From NCBI RefSeq assembly GCF_030124145.1, contig NZ_JASKMS010000035.1:30220-94219 (forward strand): a stretch of 64,000 bases of DNA, read 5' to 3'. Both the position numbers and the translations under genes were made by a program. The notes beneath the pieces are model-generated. The model saw nothing but the letters and a program-made list of their open reading frames with translations. It had not been told where the DNA came from and ran no database searches. Of this stretch, positions 42,135-50,744 are shown in pieces. Position 1 is the stretch's first letter; each line of letters begins with the position of its first letter. This DNA comes from Streptomyces sp. 378. Its GTDB lineage: Bacteria; Actinomycetota; Actinomycetes; Streptomycetales; Streptomycetaceae.

Positions 42135-44294
42135 TCACCTCGCGACCTCCGCCCAGACCACCTTCCCGGTGTCCGTCCAGCGCACCCCCCACCGGGTGGT
42201 GAGCCGGTGCACGATGCTCAGGCCACGGCCACCGTCGGCGAGCAGGTCGACCCGCCTCACGCGCGGTCTTCCGTTGCCGGTGTCACCGACCTCGCACAGC
42301 AGACCCTGACCGGACCTGATCAGCCGGACCGTGACGGGACCGGTGGCGTAGCGCACCGCGTTCGTGACCAGCTCGCTGACCAGCAGCATCACGCTGTACC
42401 GGGTGTCGTCCCGGGTGCGCCACTGCCTCAACAGGGCGGAGACCTGCGCGCGGGCGCGGGCGGGGGCGTCGCGGCGGGCGGGCAGTCGCCAGGTCGCCGT
42501 GTCCTCCTTGCGGTAGCCGATCATCCGAGCGAGCAGCAGGGTCACATCGTCACGCTGGCGCGCGGGGGCCACCGCCGAGACGATGTGCCGTACGGCCTGT
42601 TGCAGGGCGTCCCAGGGATGCACCAGGGACACGGCGCCCGCGAGCCTGCCGATGCCCTCGTCGATCGACAGTGCGGGGTCCTCCACCAGACCGTCGGTGT
42701 ACAGGGCGAGCAGGGAACCCGGCGGTGCGGCGAACGTGTACACGTCGAACGGCTCGCGCAGCGCGAACTCGGCGCCCAGACCCGGGTGAGGTCGGACCGG
42801 GAGCGGCCCCGCGTGCCCGTCCGGGGAGACCAGAACCGGGGGGAGGTGGCCGGCGCTGGACAGCGCCACGTCGTGCCTGACCGGATCGTAGAGGGCGATG
42901 CAGCAGGTCGACCCGAGGGCGCTGTAGCCGGCCGCCAGCCCGGAGTCCGCGTCGTCCAGCATCGACACGGTCTCGTCCAGGTGCTCCAGCACCTCGTCGG
43001 GGGCGAGCCCCGCGGACAGCAGCGCGCGGGCCTCCATACTCAGCTGGCCCATGGTCGCCGCGGCCCCCAGGCCATGGCCGACGACGTCACCGACCACCAG
43101 CGCGGTTCGGCCGTCGGGCAGGGGAAAGCTGTTCACCCAGTCGCCGCCGACGCCCGCGCTGTCGGGGGTGGCGGGCTGGTAGACGCTGGCGATCTCGACG
43201 GTGGCGCCGCCCGTCCGCGGCAGGAGCCTGCGCTGCAACGCCAGCACCTGCGTGTGCTCACGCTGGTGCTGACGAGCCAGGTCGACGTGATGGGCGGTCC
43301 TGGCCACCAGTTCCTGCAGGTCGAACAGCTCGCTGTCGCGGAAGGGGCAGTCGGCCCGGCGCCAGACCTCCGCCACGCCCAGCATGACGGGCGGAGTGCC
43401 GTCCAGGACCAGTGGTATGCACGCCACACCCGCCGACCGGTCGCTGGGCACCAGGGCGCGCGCGACGCGTGGGCTGCCGAAGACCCGCTCGACCGCCTCC
43501 CGGTCGGGTATGACGATGGTCTGCGGGGCGTCGTCCCGCAGTACAGCCTGGGTCAGCAGGCGGCTCGCGTCGCCGGGCAGGTCGTCGCCCGGGGTCATGT
43601 ACCCCTCGGGCCACGCACGGTCCGGCACCAGGGCCGCCCGCCGCAGGCGGATGCGCCCCTGCCCCTTCCCGGACACTCCCTCGCCCGTCCAGACGGCGAA
43701 GTCGAGGTCGACGGCGGCGACGTCGCCCCAGGCCAGCAGGGACTCCGCCAGGGACTGCGCGGTCTCTCCGATGTCCAGCGAGGTGCCGATCGCGGTCTCG
43801 GCGGCGTAGAGGTGCAGCCGCCTGGCCATGGCGATCAGGGAGACGGTCAGGCCCTCCTCCGGCGCCGCGGCGGGCAGGATGCTCATCGAGACGACGAGCT
43901 CCGAACCGTCGCCACGTCGCAGGCGCTGGATGCGGGCGACGTGCGCCTCACCGCTCTGGAGAACCTGCCGCAACCGCCGTGTGACCGTCGCCACGTCCCC
44001 CGGGGGCAGCAGCTCGACGAACGATTTCCCGGCCCCCGCCTCCAGGCCCCTGAACACGGGGGCGTCCAGGTTGCAGCGGGTGATGTACAGGTCCATGTCC
44101 AGGTTGACGGCGCCGAGGATCTGCTCCTGACGGCTCGCCGTCGGGTCGTCGGGGACCCGTGGGCCCGTGGGGCGGTCGCCCCGCGCGTCGGCAGAACCGG
44201 CCGTTGTCGCTCCACCGCGCGGGATGTAGCGCCCCAGAGCGCGGCTGACCAGGTCGAACGCCGAGGAGGACGAGGGCGGGGGTGTGGAGTCCAT
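42135..44294 (-). CDS. PAS-GAF-SpoIIE phosphatase-HATPase signalling protein
   Basis: This 719-residue protein has a PAS-like sensor (about 55-155, NLDMDLYITRCNLDA), a GAF domain (about 165-345), a PP2C/SpoIIE phosphatase domain (about 365-575, with VGGDWVNSFPLPDGRTALVVGDVVGHG and YTDGLVEDP) and a C-terminal HATPase_c_2 kinase domain (about 600-719, LVSELVTNAVRYATG). Having both phosphatase and RsbW-like kinase modules in one chain lets it set the phosphorylation of STAS antagonists in both directions. It is a candidate partner for the STAS protein at 35264, but that link is inference. Confidence 0.92.
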   Translation of the reverse strand: MDSTPPPSSSSAFDLVSRALGRYIPRGGATTAGSADARGDRPTGPRVPDDPTASRQEQILGAVNLDMDLYITRCNLDAPVFRGLEAGAGKSFVELLPPGDVATVTRRLRQVLQSGEAHVARIQRLRRGDGSELVVSMSILPAAAPEEGLTVSLIAMARRLHLYAAETAIGTSLDIGETAQSLAESLLAWGDVAAVDLDFAVWTGEGVSGKGQGRIRLRRAALVPDRAWPEGYMTPGDDLPGDASRLLTQAVLRDDAPQTIVIPDREAVERVFGSPRVARALVPSDRSAGVACIPLVLDGTPPVMLGVAEVWRRADCPFRDSELFDLQELVARTAHHVDLARQHQREHTQVLALQRRLLPRTGGATVEIASVYQPATPDSAGVGGDWVNSFPLPDGRTALVVGDVVGHGLGAAATMGQLSMEARALLSAGLAPDEVLEHLDETVSMLDDADSGLAAGYSALGSTCCIALYDPVRHDVALSSAGHLPPVLVSPDGHAGPLPVRPHPGLGAEFALREPFDVYTFAAPPGSLLALYTDGLVEDPALSIDEGIGRLAGAVSLVHPWDALQQAVRHIVSAVAPARQRDDVTLLLARMIGYRKEDTATWRLPARRDAPARARAQVSALLRQWRTRDDTRYSVMLLVSELVTNAVRYATGPVTVRLIRSGQGLLCEVGDTGNGRPRVRRVDLLADGGRGLSIVHRLTTRWGVRWTDTGKVVWAEVAR

Positions 44295-44529
44295 GCGGCT
44301 CTCTCAGCAATCCCCGGTACGGTGCCGGGGCAGTGTGCGGACCCGTGCGGCGGGGCCCCGAGATCCCTGACCGCACTCCTCATTGAATAACACGGGGGCC
44401 CGTTCGACCACACCCGGCACTGTGCCCGGCGAACGCGGAGAGTGGCCCCGGTAGCCCGGCCGTAGCCATCGGCCGCGTGTCCCGGCCGCCGTGCGCCGGT
44501 GGGACGTCGGCGCTGCTCACACTGGCCCC

Positions 44530-45621
44530 ATGTCCGATGTGTCCCCGGTGCTCGCGACCGATGTCCGGCGGGTGGCCGTCATGACCGTGCTCACCGTGCC
44601 GGCGGGGGCCGTCGACGCCGTGAGCTTCCTGACCATGGAGAAGGTGTTCTGCGCGCTGGCCACCGGCAACGTGCTCTTCCCGTCCTTCGCCCTGGCCGGG
44701 GAGGGCGCGGTGCCGGTGGCGCGGCCCGCCGCCGCGATCGGCGCCTTCGTGGTCGGGGCGGCCGTCGGGGGCGCGGTCCTGACGTGGCTGGCGGAGCGCG
44801 GGCGGCCTTGGTTCCCGGTCGGGCCGGCCTGCGAGGCCGTGCTGCTGGCGTCCGCCGGGGCACTGGCCCTGGCGGAGCACGGCACCGGGGCCGTCGCCGA
44901 CGACGACCGCAAAGCCGTCGCACTGGTCGCGCCGGCCATGGGAGTACGCGCGTCGACCGCTCCGCGCGTCCATGTGCCGGGCATGCCGACGCTGCTGAGC
45001 CAGACGGCCATCGCCGGACTCGTCAACGACGTGCTGAGACGCCCGGGGGCGGCGCTGCGGGGGATGACGGCGAAGCAACGGCAGGCCAGGACGCGGTGGA
45101 CGGCCACGGTGGGCGGGATCTTCAGCGGCGGTGTGCTCGGCGCGCTGTTGCTGGTGCCGCTGGGCACGGGGCGAGCGCTGCTCGTCATCGCGGCGGCGGT
45201 GCTGCTCCTGGCGGCGGTGGGCACGGTCGCACCACCGCCACGTGAAGCGGAGGCGGCCCCGGGGAACACGCTTCAGGACCCGGAGGAGTGCCGCGCCCCG
45301 CCACCCGGGCCGGCTGCTCGGGCGGCGGCCGCGGAGCGTCGGCCTCCGGGCGAGAGGGCCGCAGTTCGCCATCCCGGGGCCGCGTCGGCAGGATGGGCCC
45401 ATGACCGAAATCCGCACACCGCGTCTTGTCCTGCGCCGATGGCTCGACGACGACCTCGTCCCCCTGTCCGAGATCCACGCCGATCCCGTGGTGATGCGGG
45501 GCATCGGCGACGGCAGGCCGCGCTCGCTGGAGCGGACCGCCGAGGACATCGAGGCCTGGGAGGAGGAGTGGGACGAGGAAGGGTTCGGGATGTTCGCTGT
45601 CGAACTCCTGGGCTCCGGTGA
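44530..45621 (+). CDS. DUF1275 (YoaK-like) membrane protein with a run-on C-terminus
   Basis: The first roughly 240 residues form a six-helix membrane protein of the YoaK family (VLTVPAGAVDAVSFLTMEKVFCALATGNVLF, LSQTAIAGLVNDVL, GALLLVPLGTGRALLVIAAAVLLLAAVG). After APPPREAEAA the frame continues for about 120 Pro/Arg-rich residues that lie out of frame with, and overlap by 221 bases, the GNAT gene at 45401. The family normally ends near 230-250 residues, and another frame has a stop at 45245. A small indel near 45240 probably removed the true stop. The function is unknown (possible transporter). Confidence 0.75.
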   Translation: MSDVSPVLATDVRRVAVMTVLTVPAGAVDAVSFLTMEKVFCALATGNVLFPSFALAGEGAVPVARPAAAIGAFVVGAAVGGAVLTWLAERGRPWFPVGPACEAVLLASAGALALAEHGTGAVADDDRKAVALVAPAMGVRASTAPRVHVPGMPTLLSQTAIAGLVNDVLRRPGAALRGMTAKQRQARTRWTATVGGIFSGGVLGALLLVPLGTGRALLVIAAAVLLLAAVGTVAPPPREAEAAPGNTLQDPEECRAPPPGPAARAAAAERRPPGERAAVRHPGAASAGWAHDRNPHTASCPAPMARRRPRPPVRDPRRSRGDAGHRRRQAALAGADRRGHRGLGGGVGRGRVRDVRCRTPGLR

Positions 45622-45934
45622 GCTGGCGGGTGCCGTGGGTCTGTCGGTGGCCGACGCTCCGGCCGAGATCGTCGGCCAGGTGGTGATCGGCTGGCGGCTC
45701 GGGCGAGTCTTCTGGGGTCAGGGATACGCCTCCGAAGCGGCGCACGCCACGCTGGAGTTCGCCGTGCAGGACCGCGGCCTGGATCGCGTGGCCGCCGTGT
45801 GCCGAGCGGGCGACCGAGCCTCCGCGAACGTCCTCGACAAGCTCGGCATGGAGGCGGAGGGAACGGCACAGCACCCGGTCCACGGCCACGACCTCGCGCT
45901 CTACGGCATCGACCTCACCCAGTACCAGGAGTAG
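45401..45934 (+). CDS. GNAT-family N-acetyltransferase (RimJ/RimL type)
   Basis: This 177-residue protein has the layout of ribosomal-protein-type acetyltransferases: TPRLVLRRWLDDDLVPLSEIH at the start, motif A GRVFWGQGYASEAAHATLEF, and DRASANVLDKLGMEAEG at the end. It would acetylate an amine with acetyl-CoA. The ATG at 45401 has AGGATGG upstream. Its start lies inside the open frame of the YoaK-like gene, so one of the two ends is altered; this gene looks intact. Confidence 0.88.
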   Translation: MTEIRTPRLVLRRWLDDDLVPLSEIHADPVVMRGIGDGRPRSLERTAEDIEAWEEEWDEEGFGMFAVELLGSGELAGAVGLSVADAPAEIVGQVVIGWRLGRVFWGQGYASEAAHATLEFAVQDRGLDRVAAVCRAGDRASANVLDKLGMEAEGTAQHPVHGHDLALYGIDLTQYQE

Positions 45935-46182
45935 CACCCGACGCGCCCGGTGCCGGAGGGTGAGGGTCACCGGTCGTCGCGGCCGCCGTTCTCCACCGCG
46001 GCTGACCACTCACCCGTCACCCCGGGCGGAGGACGGCGCATCAGGTCGGCCATGCCGATCCGGTGACGCGCTCGACCACGGACGAGCGTCGGAAGTCGGG
46101 GAGGAAGTGTTCGAGGCGCGCAGGCGTGTCGGTCGGCGCCGGCGGTGCGTCACCGTCGCCGTCTCCGACCCGAGCCACCCGG

Positions 46183-46782
46183 TCAGCCGTTCCGCTTTCG
46201 CACGGCCGCGTCGAGGACGGGGCCGAGTTCGCGGGCCACGGTCGTCAGGGCCCGGACGTCCTGCTCGGCCCGGGCCAGGAGGATCGCCCCCTCCAGGCTG
46301 CTGATCATGAGGGTGGCGAGGGCGCCCGCCCGTTCCTCGGGCACGCCCATGTCCGTCAGGGCTTGGGCGACCGCGCCGGTCCAGGTGGCGAAGGCGGCGG
46401 ATGCCGCCTGCCGCGTGGAGGGGACCGACTCCGCGCAGTCGACCGTGGCGGCTGCCACCGGGCAGCCGCCCGCGAAGCCGACGGCCTCGTATTCGGCGGT
46501 CCACTGACGCACCATCGCGGCGAACAGCGCGCTCGGCGTCGGCTCGGGCAGTGCGGCCAGGAAGCGGGCGACCCGGCCTGCCGCGTATCCGCCCGCCCAG
46601 CCCACCGCCTCGTCGACCAACTGGGTCTTGCCGCCGGGAAAGTAGTGCTGGAGCGAGCCCCGTGGCGCCGCGGCGTCGACGGCGACCTGGCGCATGCCGG
46701 TGGAGGCGACCCCCTCCCGCCGGATGAGCTGGGCCGCGCTGAAGACCATCCGCTCGCGCGGTCCCCGTTCGGCCTTTCCCAT
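46183..46782 (-). CDS. TetR-family repressor (LmrA/YxaF type)
   Basis: This 199-residue regulator has the N-terminal HTH MVFSAAQLIRREGVASTGMRQ and APRGSLQHYFPGGKTQLV, whose GSLQHYFPGGK is typical of the LmrA/YxaF branch, and a ligand-binding C-terminal domain with two Cys (GGCPVAA, DCAES). GGAGG precedes the ATG at 46782. It is divergent from an NAD-dependent dehydrogenase, and two perfect-arm palindromes lie between them, so it probably represses both. Confidence 0.9.
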   Translation of the reverse strand: MGKAERGPRERMVFSAAQLIRREGVASTGMRQVAVDAAAPRGSLQHYFPGGKTQLVDEAVGWAGGYAAGRVARFLAALPEPTPSALFAAMVRQWTAEYEAVGFAGGCPVAAATVDCAESVPSTRQAASAAFATWTGAVAQALTDMGVPEERAGALATLMISSLEGAILLARAEQDVRALTTVARELGPVLDAAVRKRNG

Positions 46783-46830
46783 CGTCGACCTCCAGCACCT
46801 TTCACCGCACGGATTTCCCCGAACCGCACT

Positions 46831-46875
46831 CTATGACCGCCGTCATAGCTGCGGCTACTATGACCGCTGTCATAG
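46831..46875. promoter_or_regulatory. Twin palindromic TetR operator
   Basis: Two 18-base sites, ctatgaccgccgtcatag (46831-46848) and ctatgaccgctgtcatag (46858-46875), share arms CTATGAC and GTCATAG around a 4-base centre. Their centres are 27 bases apart. They lie between the divergent TetR gene and the dehydrogenase gene, the expected place for cooperative or dual binding by the repressor. Confidence 0.85.
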
Positions 46876-46929
46876 TCAGGGGTGACAGCGGTGGCCCGGC
46901 TCCGCGGGAGCCGGAGGAGGCGGAGCGTC

Positions 46930-47850
46930 ATGTACGTCGGTTTCATCGGTCTGGGGGTCATGGGCCGGCCCATGGCACTGAACCTCGCTCGCGCCGGCAT
47001 CCGACTCGTGGTCTGGAACCGCACCCCCGAGCGATGCGAACCGCTGCGTGCCGTCGGTGCCGACGTCGCGCCGAGCAGCGCCGAGGTCTTCGAGCGGGCG
47101 GCCACGGTGTTCCTCATGCTGGCCGACGAGACGGCCGTGGACACGGTGCTGGGACGCGGCACCCCGGACTTCGCCGTGCGGGTCACCGGCCGCACCGTCG
47201 TCCACATGGGCACGACCTCGGCCGAGTACTCCAGCGGTCTCCAGGACGACATCCGGGCCGTAGGCGGGCGCTATCTCGAGGCCCCGGTCTCCGGAAGCCG
47301 CGTCCCCGCCGAGCGGGGCGAACTGGTGGGGATGCTGGCGGGCGACGACGGCACCGTGGCGGCCGTACGTCCGCTGCTGGCCCCCATGTGCCGGGACACG
47401 TTCGTGTGCGGGGCCGTCCCGGGCGCGCTGCTGCTGAAGTTCTCGGTGAACCTGTTCCTGATCACCGTGGTCACGGGCCTCGCCGAGGCGTTCCACTTCG
47501 CCGAGCGGCACAGGCTCGATCAGCGTCTCCTGCGGGACGTCCTGGACGCGGGCCCCATGGCCAGTGCCGTCTCCCGGGTCAAGGCGCCGAAGCTGCTGGA
47601 ACGTGACTTCTCGGTCCAGGCGGCCACCGCGGACGTCCTGAAGAACAACCGCCTGATCGCCGAGGCCGCCCGCAGGACCGGCCTCGCCTCCCCGCTCCTC
47701 GACGTGTGCCACGCCCTTTACGACGAGACCGTTCAGCAGGGCCACGGCGACGAGGACATGGTGGCCGTCGTACACGCCCTGGAGGCCCGGTCCGCCGGCA
47801 CGCCCGTTCCGGCGGACCGGGCCGCCGACCCGACCCTCAGGAGTCGCTGA
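46930..47850 (+). CDS. Beta-hydroxyacid dehydrogenase family oxidoreductase (HIBADH/GLYR type)
   Basis: This 306-residue NAD(P)-dependent enzyme has the Rossmann motif YVGFIGLGVMGRPMALNLARAG, substrate signature APVSGSRVPAERGEL, and helix LKFSVNLFLITVVTGLAEAF, where the family's catalytic Lys is the K of LLKFSVN. Substrates in the family include 3-hydroxyisobutyrate, succinic semialdehyde and imines. The ATG at 46930 follows GGAGGAGGCGGAG. The TetR operators upstream suggest induction by its substrate or a toxic compound. Confidence 0.88.
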   Translation: MYVGFIGLGVMGRPMALNLARAGIRLVVWNRTPERCEPLRAVGADVAPSSAEVFERAATVFLMLADETAVDTVLGRGTPDFAVRVTGRTVVHMGTTSAEYSSGLQDDIRAVGGRYLEAPVSGSRVPAERGELVGMLAGDDGTVAAVRPLLAPMCRDTFVCGAVPGALLLKFSVNLFLITVVTGLAEAFHFAERHRLDQRLLRDVLDAGPMASAVSRVKAPKLLERDFSVQAATADVLKNNRLIAEAARRTGLASPLLDVCHALYDETVQQGHGDEDMVAVVHALEARSAGTPVPADRAADPTLRSR

Positions 47851-47894
47851 GCAGTGAGCGATGAGTTCGCGCGGCGGATCGGGTCTGCCCCGGT

Positions 47895-48512
47895 ATGACG
47901 CGCATCATCGCTGACATCTCGGTCTCCCTCGACGGATTCGTCACCGGCCCCGACCCCGGCCCGGACAACGGTCTGGGCACCGGTGGCGAGGCCCTGCACA
48001 CGTGGGCGTTCTCCGACGACCCGGAGGACCGCCGGTTCCTGCGCGAGGGGACGGCCCGCTCGGGCGCCGTCGTCCTCGGGCGCCGGCTCTTCGAGGTGGT
48101 CGACGGGCCGCACGGCTGGGACGACACGGTCGGCTACGGCGCGGGCGAGGTCGGCAAGCCCGCCTTCGTCGTCGTGACGAGCGCGCCGCCGGAGTCGGTG
48201 CGGCTCACCGACCTCGACTGGACGTTCGTCACCACCGGACTGGCCGACGCCGTCGCCGTCGCGCGGGAGCGGGCGCAAGCGGCGTCGACGGCCGGTGGCC
48301 AGGACCTCGACGTGATCCTGATGGGCGGCGGCGCCACGGTCGGCTCGGCGCTCGACGCGGGGCTGGTCGACGTGCTGTCGCTGCACCTCGCGCCCGTCCT
48401 GCTGGGCGCCGGGACCCCGCTGTTCACCGGTGGAGCGCCGCGCACGCTGGTGCAACGGAGCGTGACCTCGACATCGACCGTGACGCACCTGACCTACGAC
48501 GTCCTCCGGTGA
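47895..48512 (+). CDS. RibD C-terminal/dihydrofolate-reductase-fold protein
   Basis: This 205-residue protein begins MTRIIADISVSLDGFVTGPDPG and includes VVLGRRLFEVV, LDVILMGGGATVGSALDAGLVD and HLAPVLLGAGTPLF, the family layout of an NADPH-binding reductase of unknown substrate. Its stop overlaps the possible GTG start of the next gene (GTGA at 48509-48512), so the two are translated together. It lies 44 bases after the dehydrogenase gene and may belong to the same TetR-controlled transcript. Confidence 0.88.
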   Translation: MTRIIADISVSLDGFVTGPDPGPDNGLGTGGEALHTWAFSDDPEDRRFLREGTARSGAVVLGRRLFEVVDGPHGWDDTVGYGAGEVGKPAFVVVTSAPPESVRLTDLDWTFVTTGLADAVAVARERAQAASTAGGQDLDVILMGGGATVGSALDAGLVDVLSLHLAPVLLGAGTPLFTGGAPRTLVQRSVTSTSTVTHLTYDVLR

Positions 48513-48517
48513 GTCGC

Positions 48518-49360
48518 ATGACCACTCTCGACGTCAACGGAATCGCCCTGGGTGTCGAGTCGTTCGGCGACGACGACGCGCCGCTCGTCCTGCTCGCGGG
48601 CGGGACGACGATGCTCTCCTGGCCCGACGCGCTGTGCGAGCGCCTCGCCGCCGGCGGGCGCCGCGTGGTGCGCTACGACCTGCGCGACAGCGGGGAGTCG
48701 ACGACGGCCCGCCCGCAGGCGCCCGCCTACACCCTGCGCGACCTCGCCACCGACGCGGCGGCCCTCGCGGACGCGCTCGGCGGGAGGCCGGCGCACCTCG
48801 CGGGGATCGGCGTCGGCGGGATGGTCGCGCAGGTGGCGGTGCTCGACCATCCGGGCGCGTTCTCGGCGCTCACCCTGGTCGGTACCCGTGCGCTGGCGCC
48901 GGGCCCGCCCGACGACGACCTCCCCGAGCATGACGGGGCGACGATGAGCCGGTTGTTCGCGCGTCCGATGCCCGACTGGACGGACCGCGAGGCGGTGGCG
49001 GAGTTCGCCGCCGCCGGGGCGGAGATCCTCGGCGACGACCCCGTCGCCGCCCGCGCGATCGCCGCCCGCGTCTGGGACCGCACACCCGGCACCGCAGCCC
49101 CGGTCCAGACGGCCAACCAGATGGGCATGGTGTTCTCCCGGCTCGACTGCGCACCGCGCTGGCGCGAGCGCCTGCCCGGGATCGCGGTCCCCACGCTCGT
49201 CGTCCACGGCCGTCGCAACCGGTTCTTCCCCGTCGGCAACGGTGAGGCGATCGCGAGGGAGATCCCCGGGGCGCGGCTGCTCGTCCTCGAGGAGGCCGCC
49301 ACCGCGATTCCCGACACACGGGTCGGCGAGGTCGCCCGGGCGATGCTCATGACCGGCTAG
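48518..49360 (+). CDS. Alpha/beta hydrolase-fold pseudoenzyme
   Basis: This 280-residue protein keeps the fold of RdmC/menthol-esterase-like hydrolases (LDVNGIALGVESFGDDDAPLV, AYTLRDLATDAAALADALGG, TLVVHGRRN). All three catalytic positions differ: the elbow is GIGVGGM with Gly98 for Ser, HGRRNRFF has Asn234 where HGTADPLF has Asp, and EEAATAIP has Thr262 where EGMGHDLP has His. It therefore cannot work as a classical serine hydrolase. It overlaps or abuts the RibD-like gene, so the two proteins may form a complex. Start could be GTG at 48509 instead. Confidence 0.85.
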   Translation: MTTLDVNGIALGVESFGDDDAPLVLLAGGTTMLSWPDALCERLAAGGRRVVRYDLRDSGESTTARPQAPAYTLRDLATDAAALADALGGRPAHLAGIGVGGMVAQVAVLDHPGAFSALTLVGTRALAPGPPDDDLPEHDGATMSRLFARPMPDWTDREAVAEFAAAGAEILGDDPVAARAIAARVWDRTPGTAAPVQTANQMGMVFSRLDCAPRWRERLPGIAVPTLVVHGRRNRFFPVGNGEAIAREIPGARLLVLEEAATAIPDTRVGEVARAMLMTG

Positions 49361-49525
49361 CCGCCGCGTTCAACGACCGGGGACTTGACCGGCGTTCGCT
49401 TCGGCGGCCGTGCCCGGGCTCCGACCCGAGCACCGCACATGACCGTCCGATGGGCTTGTGTGCTGTCTGTTCATGGGTGGTGCATGACATTAACGTGAGC
49501 GGCCTTCGCGTTCTGGGGAGGTCTC

Positions 49526-50325
49526 GTGAACGGGCTCCGCGCGGTCGTCGTCTGCCTTGTCATCGCCTGTGCCGCGGTGTTCTCGCCGACGGCGCCTGGC
49601 ACGAGAGCCGGCCGCCGCGCGGGGTCGTGCTGACCAAGGTGGTCGCCGGCGGCGGTGAGACCTGGCTGATCGGTGCGCGGGACGGCGCGCAGGCGTTGCT
49701 GTGCTGGGACGGGCGCGGCTGGCGGGACGTGCCGGTGCCGCCGGGGTCCGTGTACGGCCTGCACATCCTGGCGGCCCACGACGTCTGGGCCGCGGGAGAC
49801 AGCGCCGCGGGCGCGGCCGTGTCGCACTGGGACGGGCAGGCGTGGCAGCAGACGGTCGTGCACGGATTCCCTCGGGTCGCCGTGGGCAGTGTGCTCGCGG
49901 TCTCGCCGACGGAGGTGTGGGCGGGAGGCACGGGCGGGTTCGTCGGCGGCCCGGTGGGCAAACCGATCCCGCCCCTGCTGGTGCGCTTCGACGGGCAGAC
50001 GTGGAACCGGGTGACCATGCCGACCGACTTCGGTTCGGTCACCTCCCTTGCACCGGGCCCGTCCGGCGAACTGGCCTGGGTGTCGGTGGCCCGCTCGCAG
50101 AAGTGGGGCCCGCCGGAGAGTTCTCCGCCCCTGGTTCCGGGGCCGGACTTCCTCGGCTGGGACGGACGGGTTTTCACCGAGTACGGCGAACCGGCCGTGG
50201 CCGGGGAGGGTGACTCCTCGCTGCTGCGGCTGGCGCCCGTGCCGGGCACGGCGACCGTGTGGTCGGTCGGCCGCGCAGGCGGCCCCGAGGGCACGTTCGC
50301 CCCGCGCATCCTGCGGTTCGGCTGA
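49526..50325 (+). pseudogene. Secreted propeller-like protein gene with the signal peptide in another frame
   Basis: A GTG at 49526 with GGGGAGG upstream starts a classic signal peptide (VNGLRAVVVCLVIACAAVFS) that soon stops. The mature-type sequence begins about 49605 in the next frame: VVLTKVVAGGGETWLIGARD, then repeats DVWAAGDS, SHWDGQAWQQ, EVWAGGTGG, RFDGQTWNRV, the W-rich units of beta-propellers. A single indel near 49600 would join them. The downstream frame is open from 49450 but has no signal or ribosome binding site. Function unknown. Confidence 0.65.
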
Positions 50326-50344
50326 GGAGGTCCGGGGCCGCTTC

Positions 50345-50722
50345 TCAGTGGCGGACCAGGCAGAACGGGTGCCCGGCCGGGTCGGCGTAGATCCGCCAGC
50401 TTCGCCCGTCCGGGCCGCCGTCCAGCAATCGTGCTCCCCGGGCCAGTACCTGCTCCTCGGCCCGGTCCAGGTCCGCGACCCCGAAGTCGAGGTGGAACTG
50501 CTGCGGCCCGGCCGGGTCCCGCCACAGCGGCGGCCGGTAGTCCGCCGCCCGCTGGAAGGCGAGGACGACACCGGACGCCGTGTGCAAGGTGGCCCAGGCG
50601 TCGCTCAACGCCCACCGCCGGTCCGGCTGGTTGACGGTGCCCCCGAGGATCGACTGGTAGAACGCGGCCAGTTCCATCGGGTCGGTGCAGTCCAGCACCA
50701 CACACTGCAGGTCGGCGATCAC
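50345..50722 (-). CDS. VOC-superfamily (glyoxalase-like) protein
   Basis: This 125-residue protein has two beta-alpha-beta-beta-beta halves: LQCVVLDCTDPMELAAFYQSILGG and QQFHLDFGVADLDRAEEQVLARGAR, ending YADPAGHPFCLV. A GTG start is used at 50722. Proteins of this type bind metals and small molecules, acting as glyoxalases, resistance proteins or dioxygenases; the substrate is not evident. It lies convergent with the propeller-like gene and just downstream of the transporter operon. Confidence 0.88.
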   Translation of the reverse strand: MIADLQCVVLDCTDPMELAAFYQSILGGTVNQPDRRWALSDAWATLHTASGVVLAFQRAADYRPPLWRDPAGPQQFHLDFGVADLDRAEEQVLARGARLLDGGPDGRSWRIYADPAGHPFCLVRH

Positions 50723-50744
50723 GGGCCGATCCTAGGCGGCACGG

